From: a virus
Length of the DNA: 53,258 nucleotides
Virus record (IMG/VR): IMGVR_UViG_3300036046_000007
Location: 1-53,258 of that record
Strand: one strand, 5' to 3'
The notes beneath the pieces were generated by a model. The model worked only from the letters and a program-made list of their open reading frames with translations. It ran no database searches and was not told where the DNA came from. Of the stretch, positions 7,680-15,682 are shown piece by piece. The position numbers were made by a program, and so were the translations under genes. How positions within the stretch are numbered: the stretch's first letter is position 1; each line of letters starts with the position of its first letter.

Positions 7680-8146
7680 GGCGCGTCGGAGCGCAGCCAG
7701 GCGGTGGGTGACTGCGTTGCCCTGTGGTCGGGCTGCGGTGCAGGTGCGGGCTTGGGTGCGCGCTTCAGCTTCGGCTTGTCGCCACGCACCACGATCTCCA
7801 GCACCCCGTCGTCGGTCCAACGGAGGAGCTCGCCCTTGTGGGCCTTCTTGCGGATGGAGGGGAGACCAGGGATCTCGTTGTCGCGGAGCGACCAGGACCA
7901 GGTCAGGTATTCACGGTCGCCGCCGCTGCCGCCCGGCAGCTTGTGGATCGCGGGCACGTTGCCGTTGGCGCGCTTGCGGAAGCTCAGGAGCCACCGGCCA
8001 TCGCTCAGGGCCTCGGCTTCCCACCAGATGCGCGGCTGGCCTTCGCCCCAATAGCTGCGCGCCAGGCGCTCGTCGCCCTCGCTGAGGGTGAGCCGCAGAA
8101 CGCGCTTGTCTGCCCCCTGGGTGCCTGCTCCTACGGTGATGCTCAC
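7676..8146 (-). CDS. Hypothetical protein (156 aa), GTG start
   Basis: 156 aa from GTG 8146, with GGGAG at good spacing in the leader GGCAAGAAAGGGAG. The first ~115 residues are a compact, Trp-rich alpha/beta region (SYWGEGQPRIWWEAEALSDG; REYLTWSWSLRD). The C-terminal ~40 residues are Lys/Pro/Ala-rich and probably disordered. No family recognised. Confidence 0.62.
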   Translation of the reverse strand: MSITVGAGTQGADKRVLRLTLSEGDERLARSYWGEGQPRIWWEAEALSDGRWLLSFRKRANGNVPAIHKLPGGSGGDREYLTWSWSLRDNEIPGLPSIRKKAHKGELLRWTDDGVLEIVVRGDKPKLKRAPKPAPAPQPDHRATQSPTAWLRSDAP

Positions 8147-8175
8147 GTTATCTCCCTTTCTTGCCTTTCCTTACT

Positions 8176-8418
8176 TCAGGCGTGCCTCGAAGGCAAGTCA
8201 GTTTTGCCCAGGGCCTCTCGAAGCAGTCGCCGGATGCCCGCCCGGCTGTTCAAGAGAGACCTATGGTCGCTCGCACTGCCAGGAAAGGTGTATTTCCAGC
8301 AGCGCCCGCCGCATTTGAAGCGGGCCTGGGGATGATTGCCGCGTTGGACGAGCTCGGGCTCCAAGCCCGCCGCCTCGATCTCGGCAATCACCACTTTGGC
8401 TATGCTCATACGCGCCAT
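8176..8418 (-). CDS. HicA-like small RNA-binding-type phage protein
   Basis: 80 aa from ATG 8418 (AGGGAG six bases upstream). It has an N-terminal helix, then GNHPQARFKCGGRCWKYTF, then SASDHRSLLNSRAGIRRLLR. The pattern (helix, G-x-H turn, beta hairpin, SDxRxxxNxRxxxRR helix) is common in small phage proteins with a dsRBD/HicA-like fold. RNA or DNA binding is inferred. It is the first gene after a predicted promoter. Confidence 0.6.
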   Translation of the reverse strand: MARMSIAKVVIAEIEAAGLEPELVQRGNHPQARFKCGGRCWKYTFPGSASDHRSLLNSRAGIRRLLREALGKTDLPSRHA

Positions 8419-8442
8419 AGCGATCTCCCTAGCTACCTGATC

Positions 8443-8471
8443 ACCATACTCCATTGCTGCGCAAAAGGCAA
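8443..8471 (-). promoter_or_regulatory. Predicted sigma70-like promoter, copy 1
   Basis: On the minus strand TTGCCT, 17 bases, TATGGT, followed by GATCA. The upstream flank TCTTGCCTTTT and the downstream GTGATCA are shared with a second copy near 23.67 kb. It lies in the gap between the primase gene and the HicA-like gene, about 25 bases before that gene's ATG. Confidence 0.55.
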
Positions 8472-8537
8472 GACCTTTCTGCTGACCTTAACTGATCAGT
8501 TTCTCAAGACTCACATGTGCGCGACGAAAAATAATTT

Positions 8538-10928
8538 TCAGAATGGCACGTCTCCCGTGGACGGCAATGACCCTTGTGCAGGCGTCGACCAGTCCCGTGC
8601 CCCATGCAGCTCAACCCACCGCGCTCGGCACGTCTCCAGGTCCGGCAGCAACCAGTGCCACAAGCGCTTCTCGACCTTGACAACATAGCCGTCGCCGGTC
8701 GGCACCTCAACCTTGGCCAGCTTCTGGATCGGCTCCAGCTTAGGACACATGCGGTGCATGAACTTGCCCAGGGCGGTCTGGTTGCCCCTGCGCGACACGT
8801 TCCAGCGCTTGGTGTGCTCGATGTAGTCGTCCGTGAGGTGGTCCTTGATGACTTCAGCGGGCCAGCCATCCTGGTCGGGGAGCAGCACGCCCTCCTCCAG
8901 CTTGTTGAGCCACCAGTCCTCCTCGGCGGTGAGGCTGAGATCCTTCTGGTCGCGCAGCGCCTGGGTCTGCGGCACGTCCTGCACCCGGTAGCCGGACAGG
9001 TCATAGGTGAGCAGGTGGTGAAGCAGGGCTTCGCGCCCACCGTTGTCCATCTGATCAGCGATCGCGCCGAAGTATTCTGCCTTCTGCTGCTGGGCCTCGC
9101 CCACGTCCAGCACGAAGAAGCGGCGCTCATCACCCGACGCAGGCACCACATGCTCGTCGTTGGCCGCCATCATCAAGTGGACATAATTGGGAGCGGTCTC
9201 CACGTCAACGCCCTTGGCCTCGATCTGCAAGGTGTCCTCGGTGATCAAGGTCTTGAGAATGGAGGCGTGCTTCTTGTCCCCGGCGTAGAACGCCTCGTCA
9301 GCGAACAGGAACACTGCATCTCGCAAGTGCGAGTTGAAGTTGCCGATCAGGTGGCTCGGGTTGGAGATGTGGAGGAAGTGCCGCCCGAACAGCATGCCCA
9401 CCTGCCGCGCGACGAAGCTCTTGCCGACGCCCTTGCCGCCCCGCATGACCACGGCCACGTGCCCAGGGGTGCCAGGGTGCTGCACCATCCGCGCCAGCCA
9501 GCCCATCAGGTAGCGGTAATGGTCCTCGTTGCCCTGACAGACGTTGTCCTTCAGGTGGGCCAGGAACAGGGAGCAGTCGCCGGGCCGCGCGGCCACGCTG
9601 AACCCCTTCCACAGGTTGTAGGCGTCAGGCACCTCACGATTGGGAGCGAACACGATCTTGCCGAACTGCCTCCGCATAGGATGGTTGATCCACCAGGCCC
9701 CCACCGGCTTCATGATGGGGTTGCCCTTGCTGTCCTCGCCGACCTTCACGAACTTGTTGCAATAGAAGTTTCGGAAGTCATCGAAGCTCTGGCGCGTCAG
9801 CCGGGACCGGCCCAGCACCTCGTCCTCCACCTCCTCGACCACCCGGCACCGACCACCAATGTTGGCGATGACCGCGTAGCGGTTGTTCAGCTGCGTCAGC
9901 CAAGGGTCGATGGCATATTCATGCGCGCGTTCGATCTGTCGCACCGCATACTTCTGGGCGTTGGCCCCATGCTGGAGCACGCTCTCGCTGATCCCGAAGT
10001 CCGGGTCAGTGATGATCGAATACATGACATCGTCGGGGACACCCGACCGCACCATGCCGCAGAGCGCGTCGAAGACCCAGGCCGACCGGCTGTTGTCTTT
10101 CTCCTTCCGCTCGTCAGGATGGTGGCCCTGCACGATAATGACCTTCACGCGGTCCGGAACCGACCACTGGTCGAGCTCGCTGACGTCTGCGATGCGCTCC
10201 ACGTTGCCAGAGATCTGGACCGTCTTGGCCGCGCCGGAGAAGCCCTCGTCGCCGGGGCTCTGCTGCGTAGGCGCGGGGGTGAAGGTGTCGAGCGGGTAGG
10301 CGTGGTCCTCGAACGAGATCAGCTCAGCCAGGGTAGGCACCCGGCCCTTCTTGGCCTTCTTGGCGTCCGGCAGGTTGATGGTGCCGGGCAGCCGCATGAT
10401 GCGGTCGACGTTGTGGCAGTGGTCCGCGCCGAACAGGATCTCCAGCTGCTGGTTGTAGCGCTTGGCCTCTTCAGCGAGCTCCAGCTCGCCATTGATCGGC
10501 ATGGGATCGGTCAGCCGCCAGAAGCCCTGGTAGCCGCCGCCCGAGAATACCACGGCGGTGGGCGCAGGCACTCCCTTGGGCAGCTTCTCAGTGAGCAGCC
10601 TCAGTGCGCGCTGGCGTTCCTCCTCGATGTCCTCCCCGGCGCGCGGATCGATGTCCACATGAAGCCATGCGAGTTCCTTGATCTCCTCGCGCTTGGTCTT
10701 CTTGTCGCCACCCTCATAGAGCGGCGGGTTGACCTGGAAGTAGATGTTGAAGCGCCCGTTGTATTGCTCCAGCCAATCGCGCAGCTGAGCGATCGTCTTG
10801 GGACCGAAGCTCTGCGTATCAATGGACTTGCGGTCCGGGCGGATCGCAGTGAGAACCCAGGGGCCAGCGGGAGCCCAACGCTCAAGGAATGATACAGCTG
10901 CGTCGTTGTCAGTCTTCGGTGCAGCCAT
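8538..10928 (-). CDS. Primase-helicase (primase-like N-terminus, D5/SF3-type helicase)
   Basis: 796 aa. The N-terminal third has the look of a RepB/archaeo-eukaryotic primase-like domain (HVDIDPRAGED; VVFSGGGYQGFW; NVDRIMRLPGTINLP). The second half carries Walker A RGGKGVGKS at about residue 497, then VFLFADEAF as Walker B and MMAANDEHVVP as sensor, matching phage D5/DUF5906 superfamily 3 helicases. It should prime and unwind at the phage fork together with the family A polymerase encoded downstream. Start ATG 10928 lies almost directly after the HTH gene's stop. Confidence 0.85.
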   Translation of the reverse strand: MAAPKTDNDAAVSFLERWAPAGPWVLTAIRPDRKSIDTQSFGPKTIAQLRDWLEQYNGRFNIYFQVNPPLYEGGDKKTKREEIKELAWLHVDIDPRAGEDIEEERQRALRLLTEKLPKGVPAPTAVVFSGGGYQGFWRLTDPMPINGELELAEEAKRYNQQLEILFGADHCHNVDRIMRLPGTINLPDAKKAKKGRVPTLAELISFEDHAYPLDTFTPAPTQQSPGDEGFSGAAKTVQISGNVERIADVSELDQWSVPDRVKVIIVQGHHPDERKEKDNSRSAWVFDALCGMVRSGVPDDVMYSIITDPDFGISESVLQHGANAQKYAVRQIERAHEYAIDPWLTQLNNRYAVIANIGGRCRVVEEVEDEVLGRSRLTRQSFDDFRNFYCNKFVKVGEDSKGNPIMKPVGAWWINHPMRRQFGKIVFAPNREVPDAYNLWKGFSVAARPGDCSLFLAHLKDNVCQGNEDHYRYLMGWLARMVQHPGTPGHVAVVMRGGKGVGKSFVARQVGMLFGRHFLHISNPSHLIGNFNSHLRDAVFLFADEAFYAGDKKHASILKTLITEDTLQIEAKGVDVETAPNYVHLMMAANDEHVVPASGDERRFFVLDVGEAQQQKAEYFGAIADQMDNGGREALLHHLLTYDLSGYRVQDVPQTQALRDQKDLSLTAEEDWWLNKLEEGVLLPDQDGWPAEVIKDHLTDDYIEHTKRWNVSRRGNQTALGKFMHRMCPKLEPIQKLAKVEVPTGDGYVVKVEKRLWHWLLPDLETCRARWVELHGARDWSTPAQGSLPSTGDVPF

Positions 10929-10929
10929 C

Positions 10930-11280
10930 TCACTGCTCCCAATACTGGACTAGCTCCGTGCTGTCGACCTCACCGCGCTCCATCTGGCGCACCCACATCT
11001 TGCAGCGGTTGAGATCCTCGGCCACCTTGGCCTGCGTCACGCCGACACGCCGACGGTAGAGCAGGCACTTCTCGTGCGGCTTGAGCGGACTGACGCGGGG
11101 GAGCACCGGCCCTGGGCCCAGGGTCTCGATGGGGTCGTCGAGCCCGCGCTCCCAGCGGCTGTAGCGGCTCTGGCTGACCTTGTATCGAAGCGCCGCCTCC
11201 GCCTGGGTTTCGTCACGCCGACGACGATCGACGAGCAGCCGCTCCGCCGCCGTCAGGCTCCCTAGATCTGCATGAGGCAT
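10930..11280 (-). CDS. Tandem helix-turn-helix DNA-binding protein
   Basis: 116 aa with two similar halves. The first has DETQAEAALRYKVSQSRYSRWERG, and the second has VGVTQAKVAEDLNRCKMWVRQMERG. Each looks like a Cro/XRE-type helix-turn-helix (TQAxxA turn S-x-x-x-WExG). It could be a regulator or an initiator-like protein for the adjacent primase-helicase. The start overlaps the end of the nuclease gene by 19 bases. Confidence 0.7.
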   Translation of the reverse strand: MPHADLGSLTAAERLLVDRRRRDETQAEAALRYKVSQSRYSRWERGLDDPIETLGPGPVLPRVSPLKPHEKCLLYRRRVGVTQAKVAEDLNRCKMWVRQMERGEVDSTELVQYWEQ

Positions 11281-11663
11281 CGCTTCAATTCCTTCATCTC
11301 AATTCCACCGTGCCATACCCGCACGGCCATTTCCTCCAGCCTGGCCCTGGGCACGTAGCCCAGCTCGGCTGCCGCCCCCGCACCGGGGAGCAGAAGCCAG
11401 TCCTGCCCCACCTGGAGCAGAACGTGGACGCGCCCCCCGGCGCGAGCTCTTCGCTTGATCCAGACGCGCTGTCCGGTGCGGAAGTGGACGCACGGCACCA
11501 CTGCATCGGGATCGCGGGGCCAGCGCCGGAGCTTCTTTAGCTCGATCCAGCCCTCGACGTAATTCACATCTGGCGTGCCGGGTCGGGCTGGGTTCTCGAC
11601 AGAGACCGCGTCCAAGGACCGGAGCCCCCGGACGACACGCTGTCTCATAGTTTGCTCGCTCAT
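11262..11663 (-). CDS. PD-(D/E)XK nuclease-like protein
   Basis: 133 aa. The core RPGTPDVNYVEGWIELKKL has the G-x-PD and E-x-K spacing of the PD-(D/E)XK fold, as in VRR-Nuc and Holliday-junction-resolvase-like phage proteins. A basic C-terminal half follows (WIKRRARAGG). Probable role: structure-specific nuclease in replication or recombination. Overlaps the dCMP deaminase gene by 4 bases (ATGA). Confidence 0.7.
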   Translation of the reverse strand: MSEQTMRQRVVRGLRSLDAVSVENPARPGTPDVNYVEGWIELKKLRRWPRDPDAVVPCVHFRTGQRVWIKRRARAGGRVHVLLQVGQDWLLLPGAGAAAELGYVPRARLEEMAVRVWHGGIEMKELKRCLMQI

Positions 11664-12118
11664 GCATCGCTCTCAACTTTCGAGGGAGCCCAGCCGCTGA
11701 CCTCAATACCAGCCTCGCGCAGCATGGCGATCGACTTGCGCGTGCTGTCCGCCCACCGCTCCTGGAACGAGTAGGGCACGTTCTCGGGCCACACCACCCG
11801 GCTGAGCCCGGCCTGCACCAGGTGCACCGCGCAGCGCTCGCAGACCGGATGGGAGCAGTAGAGGGTGTAGCCACGCACCGGCTCATGGGCCGACAGCACC
11901 GCGTTCATCTCAGCATGGACGACGCGCGCCAGCTTCTGCTCGCGGTCTGCATAGAGCGCGGGTGCGTCGCTCATCCCACGCGGGAAGCCGTTGAAGCCCA
12001 GGGAGGCGACCGACTTGTCAGGGCGGACGATCACCGCGCCGACTTGCGAGCTCGGATCCTTCGACCAGTCAGAGACATGGCCGCACAGGTCGAGGAAGCG
12101 GGTGTCCCACTTGCTCAC
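11660..12118 (-). CDS. Deoxycytidylate (dCMP) deaminase
   Basis: 152 aa from GTG 12118 (GTGA overlap with the cupin gene; a longer frame upstream lies wholly inside that gene). Zinc-site motifs are visible: VVHAEMNAVLSA (HAE, proton shuttle Glu) and HPVCERCA (C-x-x-C). The FNGFPRG region is typical of dCMP/CMP deaminases. It converts dCMP to dUMP, the substrate of the phage ThyA-family enzyme at 16 kb, so it feeds the predicted modified-thymidine pathway. Confidence 0.85.
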   Translation of the reverse strand: MSKWDTRFLDLCGHVSDWSKDPSSQVGAVIVRPDKSVASLGFNGFPRGMSDAPALYADREQKLARVVHAEMNAVLSAHEPVRGYTLYCSHPVCERCAVHLVQAGLSRVVWPENVPYSFQERWADSTRKSIAMLREAGIEVSGWAPSKVESDA

Positions 12119-12597
12119 GCCGCCTGCTCCTTGGGCCAGGAGCGGTCGCCATGGATCTCGACGAAGTCCTTGTAGTGGACCCAGCCCGCGTCGGTCATGA
12201 AGCCCCACTCACGGACCTTCGGCCCGGTAATGAACAGGCTGACCGTGCGCTCGACGCCGGGCAACAGCTCCAGCCGGTGCAAGGCATCCGCCGGGCGGTG
12301 AACCACTTCGCCCTCGTGGCGTTCGAACACGCCCTCCGGTGTGTGCTCCAGGTAGCCACCTCGGATGACCACTGAAGTGTTCGGCCAGGGATGATCGTGC
12401 AGCGCGCGGTCGTCGTCCGGCCCGAGCATCTCGTGCAGGTAGACGTTGGAGAAATAGTTGCGGGGGATGACCCACCAACGGCGCAAGTAATTGACACCGA
12501 TCTCGAAGTCGCGGGGCCGGGAGACCATGATACCGTCTGCCCACTTTTGCATCTCTGGCAGGTCACAGCGGAATTCAGTGTGGGGCTGGTAAAGCAT
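12115..12597 (-). CDS. Cupin-fold protein
   Basis: 160 aa. The motif HDHPWPNTSVVIRGGYLEHT followed by a second His (DALHRLELLPG) fits a single cupin barrel with a metal site. Similar cupins occur in phage replication regions, but the substrate is unknown. It lies between the DNA polymerase and dCMP deaminase genes, so a role in nucleotide or base metabolism is possible but not shown. Confidence 0.7.
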   Translation of the reverse strand: MLYQPHTEFRCDLPEMQKWADGIMVSRPRDFEIGVNYLRRWWVIPRNYFSNVYLHEMLGPDDDRALHDHPWPNTSVVIRGGYLEHTPEGVFERHEGEVVHRPADALHRLELLPGVERTVSLFITGPKVREWGFMTDAGWVHYKDFVEIHGDRSWPKEQAA

Positions 12598-14574
12598 CTA
12601 GATCTCCTTGGCCTCGCCCCAGCTGGGGCCGATTTCTGTGTCAACTTTGAACGGCACCTCAGCGAGGCGAACGGTCCGCATGGTGTGCCCGATTGCCTTG
12701 CCTTCCTCAACCGAGGCCACCGAGCAATCGATTTCGTCGTGCACCTGCAATTGAATGAACCTGCCCTCGCGGTCAAGCGCGACCAGGGCCTCCTTGGTCT
12801 GGTCCGCCGAGCTGCCCTGGATGATCCGGTTCAGCGCCTTGTGGCACCAGTCGTAGGAGCCGTCGTTGCGCTGTGGGAAATGCAGCCGCCGCCCGCCGAT
12901 GGTCGTGACGTAGCCGCGCTTCTTGGCAGTCTCCTCAGCCTTCTTGGCCAGCTGGCGGATGAACGGAGCGCGTTCGTCGAAGGCGTCCAGCACCCCCTGG
13001 GCCTCTTCACCGGCTGCCTCGAACACATAGCCGCTCTCCCGTTCGCGGCGCGCGTTGAACGCCTCCTGCTGAGTGGCGAAGTATTCAATCTCGCGCCGTC
13101 CCATCGACCACTTGCCTGCGAGAGCCCAGCGGGTGGGGAGCCCCAGGTCGTGGCTGAGCTTGGCCCCGCCTTCACCATAGCACAGGCCCAGGTAGACGTT
13201 CTTGGCGTACTTGCGCGGCAGGCCGGTGAGCTCCGCCATGAAGGTATGGTTGTCCAGCAGTGGATCGTCGTGATAGGCCTGAGCCGCCTGGCGCGCCTTC
13301 TCCAGGTCCATGACCGCAGCGAAGTGGGTGGTCCAGCGAGGTTCCTGCTGGGAGTAGTCGTTGGTGGCCCAGAGGGAGCCCTCCTCGGGCTCATAGATCG
13401 AGCGCCAGCGGGCCGCGAACTCATCCCGGCTGGGCTGCTGCTGGAGGTTCGGGTCGACGCAGCTGAGGCGACCGTAGCGCGCCCCCTTGATGCCGCCCCC
13501 GGTCCCGTCGTCCACCGCGATCTGGTTGAAGGTGCAGTGGATCCGTCCGTTCACCTCGTAGCGTCGCACGGAAGCAGCGAAGGTTGTCCTGAGCTTGTTG
13601 ACTTTCCTGGCCCAGCCCAGGGCCTTGGCCACCGGGTGATCGATGCCGGACAGCACGTCCTTGTCGATCTGGGGTTGGCCGGTGCTGGTGGTCCCGAGCT
13701 GAATGCCGATGGCTTCCAGTGCCGGGGCGATCGCTCCAGCCTTCCACACGTCGCCTACAGCCACGCGGATGCCGCTCTCGTGCTGAACGCGCGCGAGCGC
13801 TTCTGCCTCCTGGGCCAGCGACCATTCCTCGATCCCGGCGAGCTTGTCCATGTTGACGCGCACGCCCCGGCGACGCATCCGGACCAACACTGGCAGCACC
13901 TGGCTCTCCAGGTTCCAGATGTCCCACAGATCCTTCTCGTCGATCTCACGCTCTTGACGTCGCAAGATCAGGAGCGGCTGCGCGGTGTCTGCTTCAGCGT
14001 AGCGGCCCACGAAGCGCGCGGGCAAGCGCCACATGCCGTTCTTGGGGTCGACGCCGAAGGCCCGCGCTGCCTCGCGCAGCTTGTCCTCGTCCTTGCCGGG
14101 GAGCCCCCGGCGCTCGGCGATGGACTGCAGCGAGTAGCTGTTGTGCAGCTCATTGATGAGCGGATCAGCCACCTGAATGTCACGGTAGAAGCGGACGTTG
14201 GGGAATTCAACGCCCTCCTCCCAGAGATAGTCCAGGTCATAGGCCAGGTGCGCGCCGACCAGGTCGCCCTTGAACAACCGGGCCTGCTCGCGCAGGTAGC
14301 CGAACACAGCCTCGACCGGAAGGTTGTCCCCGCCCTCGTGCCGCACAGGCAGGTAGTGGGTGGGGCCGTCCTCGATGGAGAAGCTGACGCCTGTAATGTA
14401 GCCACCGCGCCGCACACCGATGCCGAGCTCCTTGAGATGAGTGTCTCGGGTCTCGCAGTCGATACACAGTCGCTTGGCCTCTGCCCAGGAGGGCAGGTCA
14501 CCCATGGTCGGAGGACGCCAATCGCTCTCCGGCTCGAACAGGGGCATCTGGAGGTAGGTGGATGCCTTGGCCAT
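12598..14574 (-). CDS. polA: Family A DNA polymerase with 3'-5' exonuclease
   Basis: 658 aa. The N-terminal DnaQ-like exonuclease starts with LCIDCET (D39, E41), and AHLAYDLDYLW is the second exonuclease motif. The polymerase has motif A as DYSQQEPRW (~residue 406), motif B region with KNVYLGLCYGEGGAKL, and motif C as VHDEID (~residue 612). This is the replicative polymerase; there is no 5'-3' exonuclease domain, as usual for phages. The TAATG overlap at 14574 couples it to the upstream gene. Confidence 0.92.
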   Translation of the reverse strand: MAKASTYLQMPLFEPESDWRPPTMGDLPSWAEAKRLCIDCETRDTHLKELGIGVRRGGYITGVSFSIEDGPTHYLPVRHEGGDNLPVEAVFGYLREQARLFKGDLVGAHLAYDLDYLWEEGVEFPNVRFYRDIQVADPLINELHNSYSLQSIAERRGLPGKDEDKLREAARAFGVDPKNGMWRLPARFVGRYAEADTAQPLLILRRQEREIDEKDLWDIWNLESQVLPVLVRMRRRGVRVNMDKLAGIEEWSLAQEAEALARVQHESGIRVAVGDVWKAGAIAPALEAIGIQLGTTSTGQPQIDKDVLSGIDHPVAKALGWARKVNKLRTTFAASVRRYEVNGRIHCTFNQIAVDDGTGGGIKGARYGRLSCVDPNLQQQPSRDEFAARWRSIYEPEEGSLWATNDYSQQEPRWTTHFAAVMDLEKARQAAQAYHDDPLLDNHTFMAELTGLPRKYAKNVYLGLCYGEGGAKLSHDLGLPTRWALAGKWSMGRREIEYFATQQEAFNARRERESGYVFEAAGEEAQGVLDAFDERAPFIRQLAKKAEETAKKRGYVTTIGGRRLHFPQRNDGSYDWCHKALNRIIQGSSADQTKEALVALDREGRFIQLQVHDEIDCSVASVEEGKAIGHTMRTVRLAEVPFKVDTEIGPSWGEAKEI

Positions 14575-15089
14575 TACTGCGTTGGCCCCGGCAAGCCCTG
14601 CTCTAGGCTGCGCGCGCGGCGGTAAGCCTGTATGTCGTGATCGCGATCCTCGCGCCGCCCAATGATAGCAAAATAGTCCATGTCGTGATCCAAATAACGC
14701 TCAAGCATTACACCAGAGCAGTTGAACACCCAGCATTCCGTATAGACCGGCCCCAATTCGAGGATCGACATTGCATAGTGTCCATACAAGTGTAGCTTGA
14801 TAGGGGTCACCGGAGACGTGTGCACAACCTCGGCCAATATCAGACGATGGTTTCCGTCGTCGCTTCGATCCAGGCCCCAAAGGTCGGGATGCCGTGGTAT
14901 CTTTGGCAGCTCCTGGTTGAAGTAGGCCTCATCACGGTAAGGCGGCTCCTCTTCTTGTTCATCAACAAAGAGCGAGAGGAGCCGCCCACGCAGCCGCTGG
15001 CTCTTCAAACGGGTCTCAGCCGGTGGCTTGAGCTGTGGGAACAGCTCTGACACGCGACGAATGCCACTCTCATGAAGAGCGCCAGGCAT
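14574..15089 (-). CDS. Hypothetical protein (171 aa)
   Basis: 171 aa. Its start ATG 15089 overlaps the stop of the gene before it (TAATG), and its own stop overlaps the polymerase start the same way. The first 50 residues are basic and helical, then an acidic segment (VDEQEEEPPYRDEAYF) and a beta-rich half (LAEVVHTSPVTPIKLHLYGH). No family recognised. Translational coupling to polA suggests replication-related expression. Confidence 0.62.
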   Translation of the reverse strand: MPGALHESGIRRVSELFPQLKPPAETRLKSQRLRGRLLSLFVDEQEEEPPYRDEAYFNQELPKIPRHPDLWGLDRSDDGNHRLILAEVVHTSPVTPIKLHLYGHYAMSILELGPVYTECWVFNCSGVMLERYLDHDMDYFAIIGRREDRDHDIQAYRRARSLEQGLPGPTQ

Positions 15090-15294
15090 TACGCGCCCAG
15101 GAGCTGAGCCACGCGGAACTGTGCGGCCAAGCGCCGGGCGGAGTAGCGCTTCCAGCCCTTGGTCGGGTGCAGCGCATCATAGCCACGATCGTCAGCGTGC
15201 ATCCCCGCACCGGCTGGGTCGGGCGAGGATACATCTCGTTGTAGGTCTTGGGGCCGAGGCGCTTGCGGCGGATCTTGCGAGCCAGTGAAGTCAT
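15089..15294 (-). CDS. Small basic protein, apparently split by a frameshift
   Basis: Two frames look like one protein. ATG 15294 starts MTSLARKIRRKRLGPKTYNE and reads well to PTQPVRG, after which that frame turns into Trp/Ser/Arg-rich shadow-like sequence ending at 15070. The -1 frame from the same place reads MHADDRGYDALHPTKGWKRY and SARRLAAQFRVAQLLGA, and its TAA overlaps the next gene's ATG (TAATG). The switch point is a GGGG run at 15203-15206; one extra G would fuse both parts. A single-base deletion, a programmed shift, or two small genes (the second from ATG 15202) are the alternatives. Confidence 0.5.
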
Positions 15295-15295
15295 G

Positions 15296-15682
15296 TCAGT
15301 TGTCCTTGTTGAGTTGGATGAGCTCGCGCAGATCCTTCTGCACAGCCTCCAGGTGGGGGCGGCAATCCCAGCGGCAGAGCAGCTGGATGATCGACCGCTC
15401 CACCACGTCCAGCGGAGCGACGAATGCGCTGACCAGGTCCATGCGCGCCACCCCCCTGGGCAACCGCACGCCCTCGTCGTGCAGCTCGATCAGCTTCTGC
15501 ACATAGTGCTCAGCCTTCTCGAGATCCTGGACGCCACCCTTCTGTCGCCAGCGCGCCACATACTTGGTCGCGCAGCCCTCCAGGTAGCCGATGCCCGATC
15601 GTTCAATCAGGTCCCAGTGTTCAATTCCCCCATCCCGCTTGTAGTGGCTTCCCCCGATCTGCCGATCGTTAGCTTGGCTCAT
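15296..15682 (-). CDS. SaV-like / DUF3310 protein
   Basis: 128 aa from ATG 15682. The signature IGGSHYK at residues 8-14, IEHWDLIERSGIGYLEG, and KYVARWRQKGGVQDLEKAEH define the DUF3310 family of small nucleotide-kinase-associated phage proteins. The extra 50 residues possible upstream lie within the ThyA gene and are rejected. The exact function of the family is not established; it is often found with phage nucleotide metabolism genes. Confidence 0.8.
   Translation of the reverse strand: MSQANDRQIGGSHYKRDGGIEHWDLIERSGIGYLEGCATKYVARWRQKGGVQDLEKAEHYVQKLIELHDEGVRLPRGVARMDLVSAFVAPLDVVERSIIQLLCRWDCRPHLEAVQKDLRELIQLNKDN

Noticed and set aside
8574-10892. Long plus-strand ORF (772 codons)
   Set aside because: It mirrors the primase-helicase gene codon by codon; a product of GC-rich third positions.
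12391-14625. Long plus-strand ORF (744 codons)
   Set aside because: Antisense to the DNA polymerase gene, which has all catalytic motifs.
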